A stretch of DNA of 64,000 nucleotides from Schizophyllum amplum (lineage: Eukaryota; Basidiomycota; Agaricomycetes; Agaricales; Schizophyllaceae), in the NCBI GenBank assembly GCA_007026445.1, contig VDMD01000004.1, forward strand, positions 558,001 to 622,000, written 5' to 3'. The notes under the pieces were generated by a model. That model worked only from the letters and a program-made list of their open reading frames with translations. It had not been told where the DNA came from and did not search any database. Shown here piece after piece: positions 49,769-60,699 of the stretch (positions are counted from its first letter, which is position 1; each line of letters starts with the position of its first letter). Made by a program: the position numbers and the translations under genes.

Positions 49769-52162
49769 CTAGTCATCGTCACTCCTGGCCGAGTCGAACG
49801 ACTCCCGAGCGAGGTCTAGGAAGCTGTCCTGCGGGTCGCCACCCTCGAAGATATGGTCAATGGACCCAGTCTCCAGCTCGCCCTCTCCGTCCGTCTCGTC
49901 TTCCACGTCGAAGCTGAGAAACGACGGCTTTCGCATGATGGACCGACGATGCGTCGTCACTCGTTCCATCGACTTCTTCGCCGTGAGGATCTTCCGCGGG
50001 GGCGGCGATAGCGGCGAGAAGCCATCTTGAGCTTCTGTCGCTTCTGCCTCAGTTTCTGCGGGTGGAGGGTCTGTTGCAGGCGGTGGGCCACCTCGAGTCG
50101 ACGGACGACTTCGTCTGGGTGGTGGAGGTAGTGCTTGTGGAGAAAGGAACAGCTGTTCCTCCGATCGCTGGAAAAACGATGTCGCAGACGACGCCGCAGT
50201 GGAAGGTCGTGATGCCTGAGGCACAGAGCCCGTGCTCTTCCGGGAGGCCATGGAGGTACTGCGTAATGGCATCGCCGCCAGTCGATGTACCGAAGGCACG
50301 TACTCATCCTCTCCCGTCTCGTCCGACATGCATGTCGACGCGGATAATATGGAATTGCCGCGTTGTCGAATCGGTGGCCGCTGTGCTTCCTCCAGAGCCA
50401 GGCTCGCTTCAACCTTTAACATCTCGGCGGGAGACATGATGTGCTGGGGCGTGTACTCCTGCTGCGTCGAGGGAGGGCTGGTAGGTCCGATGGGTTCCAA
50501 GGGGCCTTCGACCCAGAACGAAGACGAAGGCTGCAAAGAGGAAAGCGTCATCGGTACACGCTGCGGTTGTTCTGCTGCGAGAGGTAGGCTGAACACCGAT
50601 CGTACGTCCTCCTCGGTATCCGGACCTTGTGATGTGGAAGGACGTCGCGCGCTCGAGCCGGAGAAGAGACGTTTCCGCGTCGAGCCTGGTCGCCTATATT
50701 CGCCCGGCGATGCTTCCGGTGTATTTGGCAGAGACATGTTAGGTGCCGGTGGCGAAGCAAGGCCCGCGCGAGGATGATGGAACGACCTCTGCTTTCGCGG
50801 CTGCCTATCTGCGTCGCGCTCAACAGGTGGCGGCGGCGCGACAGTTGCTGACGACTTCTTGGCCAAGGCCTGGTGCGACAGCGACTTTTTCAGCGTCCTC
50901 GTCGGCTGAGCACTGGAAGAACGAGGTCCTGAAGGCAAGTCCTGCCCCGACATGGGCTGGAAGTCCCTTTCCCAAGGCCTCTTCTCGCGCTCCTTGGGGC
51001 TGAGGGGTCGGCCTTCCCAGCTGATCGGCGATGCGAAAGAGATGTCGGAAGGCGATTCAAACTTTGCAGACGAATTAGATGCGAATTCGTCACTGTCGTC
51101 GGCGAAGGTAGGAGGTGCCGGAAGGTCGGCCGCTGGTGGTGCCGTGCTAGGGCCGGCGACAATGCGAGATGCTGACGGTTGTCGTACAACAACTCTTGGA
51201 GAAGTCGTAGGTAGTACTTGATTCGGCGGGGTGATCTTGGGATAAGCGTCGTCTCTTGGAACAAATTTCTGTCGCAGAGAGACTCCGACGTCGGTCATGC
51301 CCCTTGGGCGAGTCTGTGGTCGTTGACCAATGGTGGTGGGATCTGGATGGCTGAGACGCGGTTCTTTCTGAGTATGTGAAGGGCCTGTGCGAGTGAGGTT
51401 ACTGCCGTTGGCAGACATGTTTTCCCAAGCTGAGCCCAGTGATCCATCCCCTGCAAGCAGTGATGCCTTGCGGTGTAGACTACCAGGGAGTCTGCTGCAC
51501 AAGCATGAGTGGGACGAAGACTGGGAATACGGGCAAAACGCACGCATGAGGGATCTTTCCGTGTCCGTCAGCTGAGGGGACGGGTGACATGGCGGGACTG
51601 CTGCCCGTGTCACCGGTGTACGTGGAAGAAGAGGACGCGTAGGACGTGCGGTTGGTGGGGACGCGCGTTTCCAGTTTCTTCGACACGTATTCGGGGACCG
51701 AGTTGTTGGAGTACGCGGACAGGCGGTTGGGATCGAGGGGGAATGTGGGGCCGCGATACCGCGCGAAGCAAACGGGTCGAGGTCGGAGAGCGTTAGGAGG
51801 GACTGCCGCTGTGCTAGCGGGTCCTGGTATAGATCTGGAGGCGTCCGGGGCTCGATAGAGTCCGTCCTTGAGCGCGTGGACGACACCGACTTGGACGGGG
51901 GACGGTTGGCGTACTTCTTCGGCGGCTTGGGTGAGAGCGGAGACTGGAGGAATGGAGGGGGCTGCTCGATGGCCAGTGCAGGCGGCCGCTTCGTTGATTT
52001 GAGCCCCAGGGCCGAGGCCAACGTGTTAAATTTGTTGCCGGGAGACTTGGTTGACTGGGAGTCGCGCTTGTCGGGGAACGACCTGCGAGCGGTCTCCTTT
52101 GGGTTGGGCTTGGACTGCCACCAGCCGCGGGAGTCTGAGGATGGGAGCGTCGACGAGGACAT
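49769..52162 (-). CDS. Uncharacterised large disordered protein
   Basis: A single long frame of about 797 codons, strongly Ser/Pro/Arg-rich. Start chosen at MSSSTLPSSDSRGWWQSKPN, because the upstream in-frame part reads like untranslated sequence. Recognisable patches: FNTLASALGLKSTKRPPALA, EFASNSSAKFESPSDISFAS, IQR-free low-complexity linkers, and a more ordered C-terminal part with HIMSPAEMLKVEASLALEEA, EDEYVPSVHRLAAMPLRSTS, SMERVTTHRRSIMRKPSFLS and an acidic tail ending ARESFDSARSDDD. A middle part (about 51200-51600) looks less protein-like and may contain in-frame introns. The repeated RxxS patterns suggest a kinase-regulated scaffold or polarity factor; inference only. Confidence 0.65.
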   Translation of the reverse strand: MSSSTLPSSDSRGWWQSKPNPKETARRSFPDKRDSQSTKSPGNKFNTLASALGLKSTKRPPALAIEQPPPFLQSPLSPKPPKKYANRPPSKSVSSTRSRTDSIEPRTPPDLYQDPLAQRQSLLTLSDLDPFASRGIAAPHSPSIPTACPRTPTTRSPNTCRRNWKRASPPTARPTRPLLPRTPVTRAAVPPCHPSPQLTDTERSLMRAFCPYSQSSSHSCLCSRLPGSLHRKASLLAGDGSLGSAWENMSANGSNLTRTGPSHTQKEPRLSHPDPTTIGQRPQTRPRGMTDVGVSLRQKFVPRDDAYPKITPPNQVLPTTSPRVVVRQPSASRIVAGPSTAPPAADLPAPPTFADDSDEFASNSSAKFESPSDISFASPISWEGRPLSPKEREKRPWERDFQPMSGQDLPSGPRSSSAQPTRTLKKSLSHQALAKKSSATVAPPPPVERDADRQPRKQRSFHHPRAGLASPPAPNMSLPNTPEASPGEYRRPGSTRKRLFSGSSARRPSTSQGPDTEEDVRSVFSLPLAAEQPQRVPMTLSSLQPSSSFWVEGPLEPIGPTSPPSTQQEYTPQHIMSPAEMLKVEASLALEEAQRPPIRQRGNSILSASTCMSDETGEDEYVPSVHRLAAMPLRSTSMASRKSTGSVPQASRPSTAASSATSFFQRSEEQLFLSPQALPPPPRRSRPSTRGGPPPATDPPPAETEAEATEAQDGFSPLSPPPRKILTAKKSMERVTTHRRSIMRKPSFLSFDVEDETDGEGELETGSIDHIFEGGDPQDSFLDLARESFDSARSDDD

Positions 52163-52562
52163 GGCGGGCGTGAAGTGTATGTGCGGGGGCGAAGGAGCGA
52201 ACAAGGATGGGGCGGACGTGCAGGGAGTCGACGGGCAGACTCTGGGGCCAGCGTCGGCGGCGGCGGTGAGCTCTTGGGGACGTCGGCGGCAGCGACGAGC
52301 GCCGGTCGGATAAGAATTCAGAACATGAACAACGAAGGGACGATCATGCGCGGTGCGAAAACGTCCGTCGGCTGCTGTTGCTATGTGACATTGCAAAACA
52401 TATGGAAAAATGATAAGCCCTAATCCGGGCATAAATCCCCCGCATCTCGGTCCGGCTGGCGGTCAGACGTGAGCACGAGGAAGCACACGTGCCTTCATTT
52501 ATCAACAGTCCCTCCTCCCAGCGTCCATGGATGTTGATTTCAGGCACAGCAGGCGCGAGAGC
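52163..52562. other. Upstream region of the gene ending at 52162
   Basis: About 400 bp, should be promoter and leader. No motif recognised. It ends with GCGAGAGC at 52555-52562, the left copy of a possible 8-bp target duplication. Confidence 0.4.
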
Positions 52563-53428
52563 TCAGAGTGTCCGGAGCAGGGCACACACGCGTGCGATCG
52601 GCCCATATGAGGTCCTCCTGTTGGGTGCAATTCAAATTAGGCCGGAACAGTCCGAGCACCCAATCGTCGGCAAATGCCGTCGTTGAACATTGGGCGTGTG
52701 GTTGTGTAAATCGGTGTGCACGTCGTCTGCAGCCACCTCTGCGCTCTAGTAATATGCAGAGAATATATTGTCAGTCATTGGAATCATAAAGTGGACGGGG
52801 GGCCCCCAGTATAGCCCCAAAGAGGCTCAAATGACCGAAATGGCTCTGTTAAGCTAACTCTACAATAGATACGCAGTGTGATGCTCTCACAGACAAAAAG
52901 CGGTGCAAAAAACTCGAAGAGAGGCGCACCAGGCTAGAAGCTGAAAGGTTACTCAAACGCCGCCCTTCGCCGTCACTGCCGATGTCGGCCACAACCACGA
53001 CTATCTGCAAGTCCAAGGGTGATCGTGTCGAGTATAATGGCGCGTTCTTGGCTTAATCAGGGTCCGGGCACTTCTGCTTTGGTTACTTTTCAGCTTATGG
53101 CATTGCGAAAGACGGTCAATTCCACCGGCTAGGCCATGTAGCTCTGTGTTAAGCAAGTGTTAAGGATGTGCTATGCATCGATGGATTTTCTCTTTGGCTA
53201 TGATGGATGTTTATGTTGAGGCTGGAAAGGGTTAGGAAGGATCGTAGGTTGTCTAGAGGTGCCGCAAATGCCACACCGACCAGTCTATGGTTGCGCGAGT
53301 CGAACACGACGCGTCGGAGGCCGCGGCCCGTCAGCTTTCGGCGAAATCCGGCATCATTTGAATTGCACCCAACAGGAGGAGCTCATATGCTGATCTGCAC
53401 GCGTGTGTGCCCCTGGTCCGGAGGGTGT
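52563..53428. mobile_element. Probable non-autonomous hAT-like element with about 76-bp inverted repeats
   Basis: Two arms of about 76 bp, 52570-52645 and 53347-53422, are imperfect reverse complements. They share cacacacgcgtgc, catatgag, tcctcctgttgggtgcaatt and caaat then gccgga. The element is about 866 bp and has no coding frame of note. The 8-mer GCGAGAGC occurs immediately outside both ends (52555-52562 and 53429-53436), the right size for a hAT target-site duplication. The terminal 6-8 bp of the two arms match poorly, so the boundaries and superfamily are tentative; the inverted repeat itself is plain. Confidence 0.7.
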
Positions 53429-53775
53429 GCGAGAGCCAACAGTCATGTGTATAGCTTTCTATGCAGCACACAGAAAGTCATGCGTCTGACAGAGACCGCA
53501 CGAGTGATGTTTTGATTCAAAAGTTCGATGCCGGCCGGTGTCACGCCGATCCTCAAAGCATCGGTGCCCTCGACGACATCCGCTGCCTTCTGATTCCTTG
53601 CCCGACCCACATTCAGACCTATTCAGACCACGTATGGACGCGCCTATCGACTTCAATCAACAGCCGCACACACCCATAAAGATAGACTGGTGGCGTTCGT
53701 GCATGCAAGGCATTGCAAGCGCGTTACACTTCCGGATGACAAGGAATACCATCCGGGGTAGGTATGATCAACCGA

Positions 53776-54210
53776 TTAATGCCACCCAACAGGCCGCCGG
53801 ACGACGTCTGTCCCAAAAATCGTCTTCACAAGGTCGACGCCGTTCACCCACTCGTCCCAATCCGCATCGCTCGCGACCTCTACGGCGCCGTCCGCGCGGT
53901 CGTCCATTCGCAGCAGCACCGCCTGCACAACGACGTCGAAGGGACAATAGTTGGTTTTGCAGAAGTTGAACCCCTCTTGCTCGCGCGTGAGGAAGACTGT
54001 CTCAGCGCCCTCTTCGACGTCGTTGATTACGACCACACCGTCTTTGAAGGAAACGTCGAGGAAAGGCCCCGAGTCCGACTTGCTGTAGCCCATCCACTCA
54101 GGATGCTCCTCGACGTAGTTGACGATGCGCTGAATGTCCGCGACAAGAGCGTCGTAAAGGCTCCGCCACTTGGCGTTGTCCTTGATAGTCCAGTAGTGCG
54201 TAAGTCCCAT
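53776..54210 (-). CDS. Uncharacterised single-exon protein of 144 residues
   Basis: Intronless frame, MGLTHYWTIKDNAKWRSLYD to the end, with a folded-protein composition: helix ALVADIQRIVNYVEE, strands FLDVSFKDGVVVINDV and ETVFLTREQEGFNFCKTNYC, PFDVVVQAVLLRM. Similar small proteins with a G.THYW start are, as far as I recall, scattered in fungal genomes without known function. An intronless gene in an otherwise intron-dense window is slightly unusual. Left of it, 53437-53775 has no gene; a G+C change is not obvious. Confidence 0.65.
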   Translation of the reverse strand: MGLTHYWTIKDNAKWRSLYDALVADIQRIVNYVEEHPEWMGYSKSDSGPFLDVSFKDGVVVINDVEEGAETVFLTREQEGFNFCKTNYCPFDVVVQAVLLRMDDRADGAVEVASDADWDEWVNGVDLVKTIFGTDVVRRPVGWH

Positions 54211-54653
54211 CGTGTGTGGTTCTAAACAGGACGATGAGCGATACGTCTACACAAGCAGATCACGAACTCACTAGGTTTTGCAAAAAGGGAAGGCTCGAAT
54301 TCAGATCTTGGTGAGAAGTTGCTGTGTACGCCTTCCCACCGCGCAGCCCTATAAAGGGTGAAGTTGAACCATAGTCACGATCATTGCAGTCGCCTCCGAG
54401 GGCGCTTGTCAACGCAGAGTTACGTGTATACAATGCAAGCGAGCGCAGTTACTCACGCCGTTCCCCGCTAGCGCCTGGAAGCTTGATGAACTTACGTGTC
54501 GTGCACAAGCAATTCGAAGCTGGAGTCATCATGAGAATTGGATGTCGGCTCGGTTATAGATAAGCATTGGGAAGATGCGTCGTATGCGTACAGGGCGCAA
54601 TAGAGAGCAGACACAGACAAACAAGGGAGAAAGAAGCGAGTCGTTAGATGGAT
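54211..54653. other. Intergenic region
   Basis: About 440 bp upstream of the 144-residue gene. The run gcagccctATAAAGGgtg at about 54344-54360 contains a TATA-like word, but in plus orientation. No gene seen. Confidence 0.4.
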
Positions 54654-57475
54654 TCAACGGGCTTCGCCGTTTTTCGAGTCCTTGTTGGGATATGGATTGA
54701 ACATGGACCTGAATGGCGATGGCCCAGGGGTCGTCGTCAGAGCCGTCTCAGGGGAAGGTGGGCCCTGCGCTGTATCTTGTGAATTACGTGGGGCCGGCGG
54801 AACCGTTCCCAGAAGGTCAGAGGGAGCGTAGTTGGGCTGGGAAAGGCTGGAGCCAAAGTGTTCACCTCGCATCTCGGCCTCTTGGCCGTACGAAGTCGAC
54901 GCAGGCGACGGCCTTGACATACTCCACACGCGGGCTTCATCATGAAGCGGCGCAGGCATGCTGCTGGAAGCGGAGAGCCGATCAACGATAGACCGTGAGC
55001 GCTCGCGCGTCGGACTCCTCTGAGAACCTCCAGGAAGAGAGGATTCTCGGACTTGTGCGCCGTATTCATCTGAAATTGCGTGACGCGCTTGCGCAGAGGA
55101 TATGTTATCGGAATCGTAGGCCGGCACCGACTGCGAAGCATAGATATACTTCGGTTCGGGGGGACTGTCGTTCACAGCACGACCAGCCTCAGCGCATTGA
55201 CGACAATAACCTGCCGAACATGATGGTCAGACTAGCCTTGCAGCGCAGACATCGATATGCACTCACAACCGCTCATGATCAGAGGTACGTCGGTTTTATG
55301 GCAGGCGTGGCAGCGGATTGGATAGGACTGTGAAGCACCGGGAGTAAAAGGACTGCTGCGACGACGTCGCTTCGGTGATCGAGTAGCATTTGGGCTGCAG
55401 TCTGATGGAATTGAAGTAGAAGTAGGACTGTCCCCGTCGCCTTCAGCTGTCAGATCAAACACCACGCGAGAGGGTGTGGCCTCTTCAGGCCGTGGGGTAG
55501 AACCAGTGGGTATGATCACATCGTCCATGGACGAAGAGTAGTCGCCAGGACGCCGTCCGGCTTGTGCATTTCTTATACGCTCTTCGTACGGCTGTATGAG
55601 GGTGATCCCATCCGCGTCGCTATTCCCCGCCGCCAAGTTTGCAGCAGCCACGATGCTCAGTGGTGTGCCACCCTTGCTCGGAGGCCGACCGCGCTTAATA
55701 TCCGCCAGCGCAGCAGCAGCTGGCGTTCTCCGCCTCTCTTGCGGCCGGCAAGTCGACTGGGGAGTCGTAATCTTCGGAACAGTGACCGGCAGTGTTTTGA
55801 CGGTGCTTAAAGCAACATCCGTGGTGCCGTAGTTCCTGAACGGGTCGCTTTTCGGATGTCGGACGCTGCCTGCGTCCTGTCTACGAGGAGGCACTTCTGC
55901 AGGCCTGGCGCGCTTAGCACGTGCGTTGTTCTGCTCTTGCTTGATACTCTTCACGGGATATGGAGCGTTCTCTGCTTTGACCTGGTTATGTCCAGTCAGT
56001 CGTCAGGAGGCGCTAGAAAGACGACGTACAGAGTTTTGAATGCGAGACAACAAGGGCCCGGGCGGCAGTCGGTGCGCTAGATGGCAGGCAGCTTGATGTC
56101 TCTGCGCCGCTCGATTATTTGAGCAGTGGGAACGAGACTCAGGTCTACTTACCATTCGCTCGATGATCGCTCTGTCCTTTTCCTGCTTAACTTCATCGCC
56201 CATCCACCGCTGTATTGTATCCCATAATGCACTGGGAGTTTGACTCAACCGCAGTTGAATGAGCTGAGGTGCATCGGTACCCTGCGGCGTCGTTATGATT
56301 GTAAGATCAAGATCGTTGAACGGTGGCTGGTTGAGCACTGAACTGATGCTACATGAGATCATGTTATGAAGATAGAAAACGCACATACGTACCTCTGCGA
56401 CTGCATGTTGCAGGTCATCTGACCACGAGGAATGATCCATCTCTCGCCCACAGCCTCTCGGAATTCGATCACGATGTCGAACTCTCTGAGCGGTGCGTAC
56501 GGACGGTACTGCGACTGAGACGACGGGTAGGCATGCGGCGACAAAGGCGGCTGCTGAGACGGCGATTGGACGGCTTCCTGCTCTGGACGTGGCGACTCTT
56601 TTGCTGGCACGACACGATGAGACTCGGGCGTGGGATTGGGCGCAGGTCCACGCTTGAGATTCTGGATGGCTTTGCTGAGGTCTTTGAGTTGTTCCGAAGT
56701 TGCTTTATTCTCGGATGCCGCAAGTATGATGCGAGTGAGATGCTCGTCTCCCACCGCGGCAGCGGCCACTTGACGGATGAGGGACGGAGTGATTTCGGGT
56801 ACGTGAGTCGGGGGAGGCCTGTGCTCAACGGCAAGCGGAGGACGAACGCTGCGATCCTTGGCGGCAGGAGGTCCACCATCGCTGTTAATGTTTTTCAAGA
56901 CATCGCCCAAGACTTTCAGCTGTTCAGGGGATGCATGTCCAGCAGCTGAAATACACGATACGTGCACATCATTGGCGTTGGCCCGTTTCGGTGTCGTAGA
57001 CCGCACTTCGGGCGGAGGATTCGCTGCGCGTGCTTCGGATGTATATGCTGGGGTTTGGCGCGGAGCATCTGCGCGGGGAGTAAAAGGGACATAAGGGATC
57101 CACGTAGTTCGGCCTATGAATGGTGATGAAGGTGCATGGTCCTGGTAGTGAACCTCGTAGAATGTCGTGTCGCCAAAAGTATGAGGGCCGATTTCCACGT
57201 CGCACCTGGCACGTCTCTGGAGCGTATGTGAAGGATTGGTAGATGTCTTGTCATATCCACTACTGAATTTGGGGAACGTATTGAAGATCAAGCGCTCCCT
57301 AGATTGACGAAGGGCATAGAGGATAACGCCGCTGCATTGCGCATAAGTGAGCGACCTGCCTGGTGGCCGAGCGGTCGGGGGCGCACCTTTCTGCTGGCGT
57401 TCTCAGATTTTTGACGCCATCGTCTACGAGCTCCCAGTCCGGTTTGTCGCCCACCGGGAGATCCAAGAGAGGCAT
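54654..57475 (-). CDS. Uncharacterised nuclear-type protein with C-terminal Cys-rich zinc motif
   Basis: Not recognised. Start MPLLDLPVGDKPDWELVDDG at 57475, and a GTGCGC intron joins it to SLTYAQCSGVILYALRQSRE then RLIFNTFPKFSSGYDK. The N-terminal third looks like a folded domain (VEIGPHTFGDTTFYEVHYQD). The middle is Pro/Ser-rich with two related helices (EQLKVLGDVLKNINS and EQLKDLSKAIQNLKRG), then REFDIVIEFREAVGERWIIP and FNDLDLTIITTP. The C-terminal part has Lys/Arg-rich, AT-hook-like RGRPPSKGGTP. A Cys motif, IRCHACHKTDVPLIMSGC, continues over a GTGAGT intron to YCRQCAE, a likely zinc ribbon. Probable chromatin or transcription protein. Start codon lies 148 bp from divergent BDP1. Confidence 0.65.
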
Positions 57476-57622
57476 GTGAGAATTTCGCGTGCTCGACGCG
57501 GTCAGAGCTGGTCAGAGGCAAGATGATCGAGATGAATTCGACGCGTCCGGTGTCGAAACAAATCACTCCTTTGTTTTCCCCCGTCAGCGTCCCTTCATTC
57601 TCGTCCACAAGTCTCATCGCCG

Positions 57623-59810
57623 ATGACTTCGCGCGTTCGTAAGTACAGCTTTGGCTGTCCAGAGAAGTATACATTGATTGCTATTTCGCTCCATAGAGAA
57701 AGGAGGCGCGATATTCAAGCCTGTGGCAAAGGCTCGTCCTAGAGCATCAAATACTCCTCAGGCCACACCATCATCGTCGCAAGCACGTCGGCATGCGTCT
57801 GCTTATCCCGAAAGTGTAGCAAACGGCACATCAAGCCCTTCACTATCTACTGTGAACCTAACGCCTCGTCCGCCCCTATCTTCTCTACCGGACGACACTC
57901 CTCTGCCCGGGCTTGCAGAGACAGCAGCCCAAGCGATAGACCTAGGTCTACCATCCGAAATTCTTCACGATGCAGACACCAGCACGCAGGCTATGGAGGC
58001 CCCGGCTAGAGCTGCTATGCCGCCGATGTTGCGCGCAGGTGCTCCGACCCCAGTCAGAGCGAGGGAAAGCATCGCGACCCCCATTCCTGTTATCATACCC
58101 TCGACGCCAGCCAATGCGGATATATTTCGTGTCCCTCCCGTGCCCATCACCCCTGCTAAACCGCTACCGATCGTTGCATCCCAGTCGGCGCGCACGCCTT
58201 TGGTAACTGCCCGCGATGCTTCCGGACCGTTGCCACCCCCGCCCCTCACCCCAGTTTCCGAACGTGCTCCTGCTGCTCGACCACGGCCGCCTGTTATTGT
58301 CCAAGCGCTCGAAGGACCGCCAGCAGTCGCGTCATTGCATCAGGGACAATCGACTGTCGTCCCATCGAGCTCTCTGCCTTCGAATGAGCCTCCGTTGCAG
58401 TATGGACCGCATGCCATTACAGTCGCCTCCCAACCCCGATCTGTTGCTCCAGCTACAGAATCAGCCATTGCCGTACAACCCCTTGCGCCAGCGGACACCT
58501 TGACTACCAGTGAAGCAGCCGGACCTTCAACTGCGAAACGCACGCGCAGTAAGAAGAAAGCATCTACGCTTGACCCACCAGAGGACGGCTCTTCCACTGC
58601 AGCCAAGCCCAAATCGCGACGGGGTCGCAAGCGTAAATCGGAAGTTGCCGCCGATGCGAACGGCGAAGATGCGCCGCGACCTAAGCGCAAGCGACGAGCG
58701 AAGGCGGCAGCCTCTGGGGAAGATGAAGGGACGCCCACCGCACGCAAGCGGCGGAAACAGACGCCTGCCTTCGACCCAGATGCTGATCCCGGTGAAGAGA
58801 TCGACCCCACGACGATCACTATGGCCGAATTGTGCGAGGACACTGGCCAAGGACGTGTCAGCAGCAAAGCCATCGAAGTGCAGGACAGCTGGGCCGCGTG
58901 GAAGATCAGGTCAAGGGAAAACCGAGCGCGAATCATGGCCCGGAAAGAAAGAAAGAAACTTGGGAAGCCTGAGGAAGAAGACGACGAGGTGCCTGCCGCA
59001 ACGCCGGCCCCGGAATCGGATTCGCCGGCCAAAGGCGCGCATGTCGATGACTCCCAGGAGACGATGATTGCAACGGCCAGGGGTGACGACTCGGACGACG
59101 ACTTCTACGGCACTCTCAAGGCCAGTCAGTATACGACGCAGATCCGTCTGGGTGCGGGCAGTAGCTTGGTCATAGACGAGGAGTCGACGCAAGTAGATCG
59201 AACAGCCGATGAGGATACGTCTGGGTACACCCACGTTGTCGAGCACGACCGCACGAAGTTTATCAACTCGAACACGTACACGAAGAAGGTGCGAGGGTCA
59301 AGATGGAGCGCGGAAGAAACAGATCTATTCTACGACGTACGTCTTCCCTCCTACACCATCGTCGAACTCCACTCAAGGTGCTTGTAGGCATTGAGGCAGT
59401 ACGGCGAGAACTACGAGCTCCTCGCCATCATGCTACCCGGTCGCGACCGGAAGTCTTGCCAGAACAAGTTTAAAGCGGAAGATAAGAAGAACCCGCACTT
59501 GATCAACGCTGCGCTGAAAAACAGCGTTCCCATCGGTGAGTATTCGCGGTGTATTTGTGCTTCACGTCTCACACCGGTGCCAGACATGCAAACTCTTTCT
59601 CGTATCACCGGAAAGGATTTCTCTGGACCGACACCAGAGATACGCGTACCTTCACCTCCGCCTCCGCCGCCGAAGGATGATAGGTCGCCGCGCAGCTCGC
59701 CGGAAGCTTCGCGCCTCAAGACGAAGAAGCGTGGTCGCAGCAAGTCGGCGCTGAACGATGGGGCAGAAGTGATAGGCAATATCGACGACTTCCAGATGGA
59801 CTCGGATTGA
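57623..59810 (+). CDS. BDP1: TFIIIB subunit B'' (Bdp1)
   Basis: Subunit of the RNA polymerase III initiation factor. A short first exon (ATGACTTCGCGCGTTC) joins by a GTAAGT intron to QKGGAIFKPVAKARPR, the conserved Bdp1 N terminus. A long Pro/Ala-rich linker and Lys/Arg-rich region (KRTRSKKKAS, KRKRRAKAA) follow. Then DPTTITMAELCEDTGQGRVS, the acidic linker, and the extended SANT/Myb domain: NSNTYTKKVRGSRWSAEETD, LFYD, after an intron ALRQYGENYELLAIMLPGRD and RKSCQNKFKAEDKKNPHLIN. A third exon ends NIDDFQMDSD. About 700 residues, clean frame. The 148-bp gap to the minus-strand gene at 57475 is a compact bidirectional promoter. Confidence 0.93.
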
Positions 59811-60699
59811 AGTTCCCTCGGTGCATACTCTGCTGTATTCATATCTGCGTATGTCTTCTGTATTCTCATGTATTCGACTGTCTTGGATGCCCTGATCTTC
59901 AGTGACGCGTTGTGATATACGGCGCGTACAGTATCAAACCCCCCAACGAAACATGACCCCCCACCGAAACGTGGGCTTCGGACACGCGCCGCCCTCGTAG
60001 ATCTTGCTCAAAAAATCTAAAAAAATGGGAAGATGCATAAGCCATTGGGATATACCTACCTGCGAAGTTTGGTGTCCGTTGGTCTAGAGTGACCCGCTCG
60101 GTGGCGCGAGGAGAGCGGGACACGATGATGTTGGTAGCAAGGGACATGACGTCCGCACATAAAGCATTTCTAAGTGCTATAGCTGCTCCAAGACAGCATC
60201 TTAGGAGTTTCTATATGTGTATACGAGGTTCAGAGAGACGACGGGAGCGTCTGCGACGCATCGAGTGCCGCCTCGCCGGTACGTCGGCCCGGATGTTTCG
60301 TTGAGGGGTATGTCGGCTTTACCCGCCCTCTACTTGACCCTCGCACCAAGGTCCCTACCGTCGCTCGTTCCGCTTGAAAATATTCATGACAGTACTTTCA
60401 AGCACCTAGAATACAGCTATCAACTTTTTGGGAGCGAAAGCGTAAATCCGGCCAGGAGAAGTGGCAGATTAATTTTTCTGTTTCGCTAATGGGTAAGCTA
60501 CTGTACGCGTATTGGATCATCAGCTATGTGAACAGAACTTGAACTTAGCGCGTTACGGGACGCGTTCCGACACTTCACGTGCACCGTGTCACTGGTTTAA
60601 ATTGTCACCGCCGGTCGTGTCCCCGTTTATTCGGTCCCCGCGTGTCTCTTCCGTCCATCACTCTCCTGCCAGTCGACTTCGACAAAGTAATCCTCTGCC
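59811..60699. other. Intergenic region, 0.9 kb
   Basis: Between BDP1 and DMC1, both plus strand. A C/A-rich direct repeat is visible near 59940-59975 (ccccccaacgaaac and ccccccaccgaaac type words). Then a poly-A run (60008-60027). No frame looks coding. The right part should be the DMC1 promoter. Confidence 0.4.

Noticed and set aside
52163..52432. Extension of the disordered-protein gene upstream to a Met at 52432
   Set aside because: The extra 90 residues are unlike the rest (Cys, His, hydrophobic mix). The Met at 52162 starts the Ser-rich protein and sits after a promoter-like stretch.
57288..57674. Minus-strand frame starting at 57617 or 57674 as the start of the zinc-motif gene
   Set aside because: It would leave only 5 bp or overlap with the BDP1 start. 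The frame from 57475 (MPLLDLPVGDKPDW) splices cleanly into the next exon and looks conserved.
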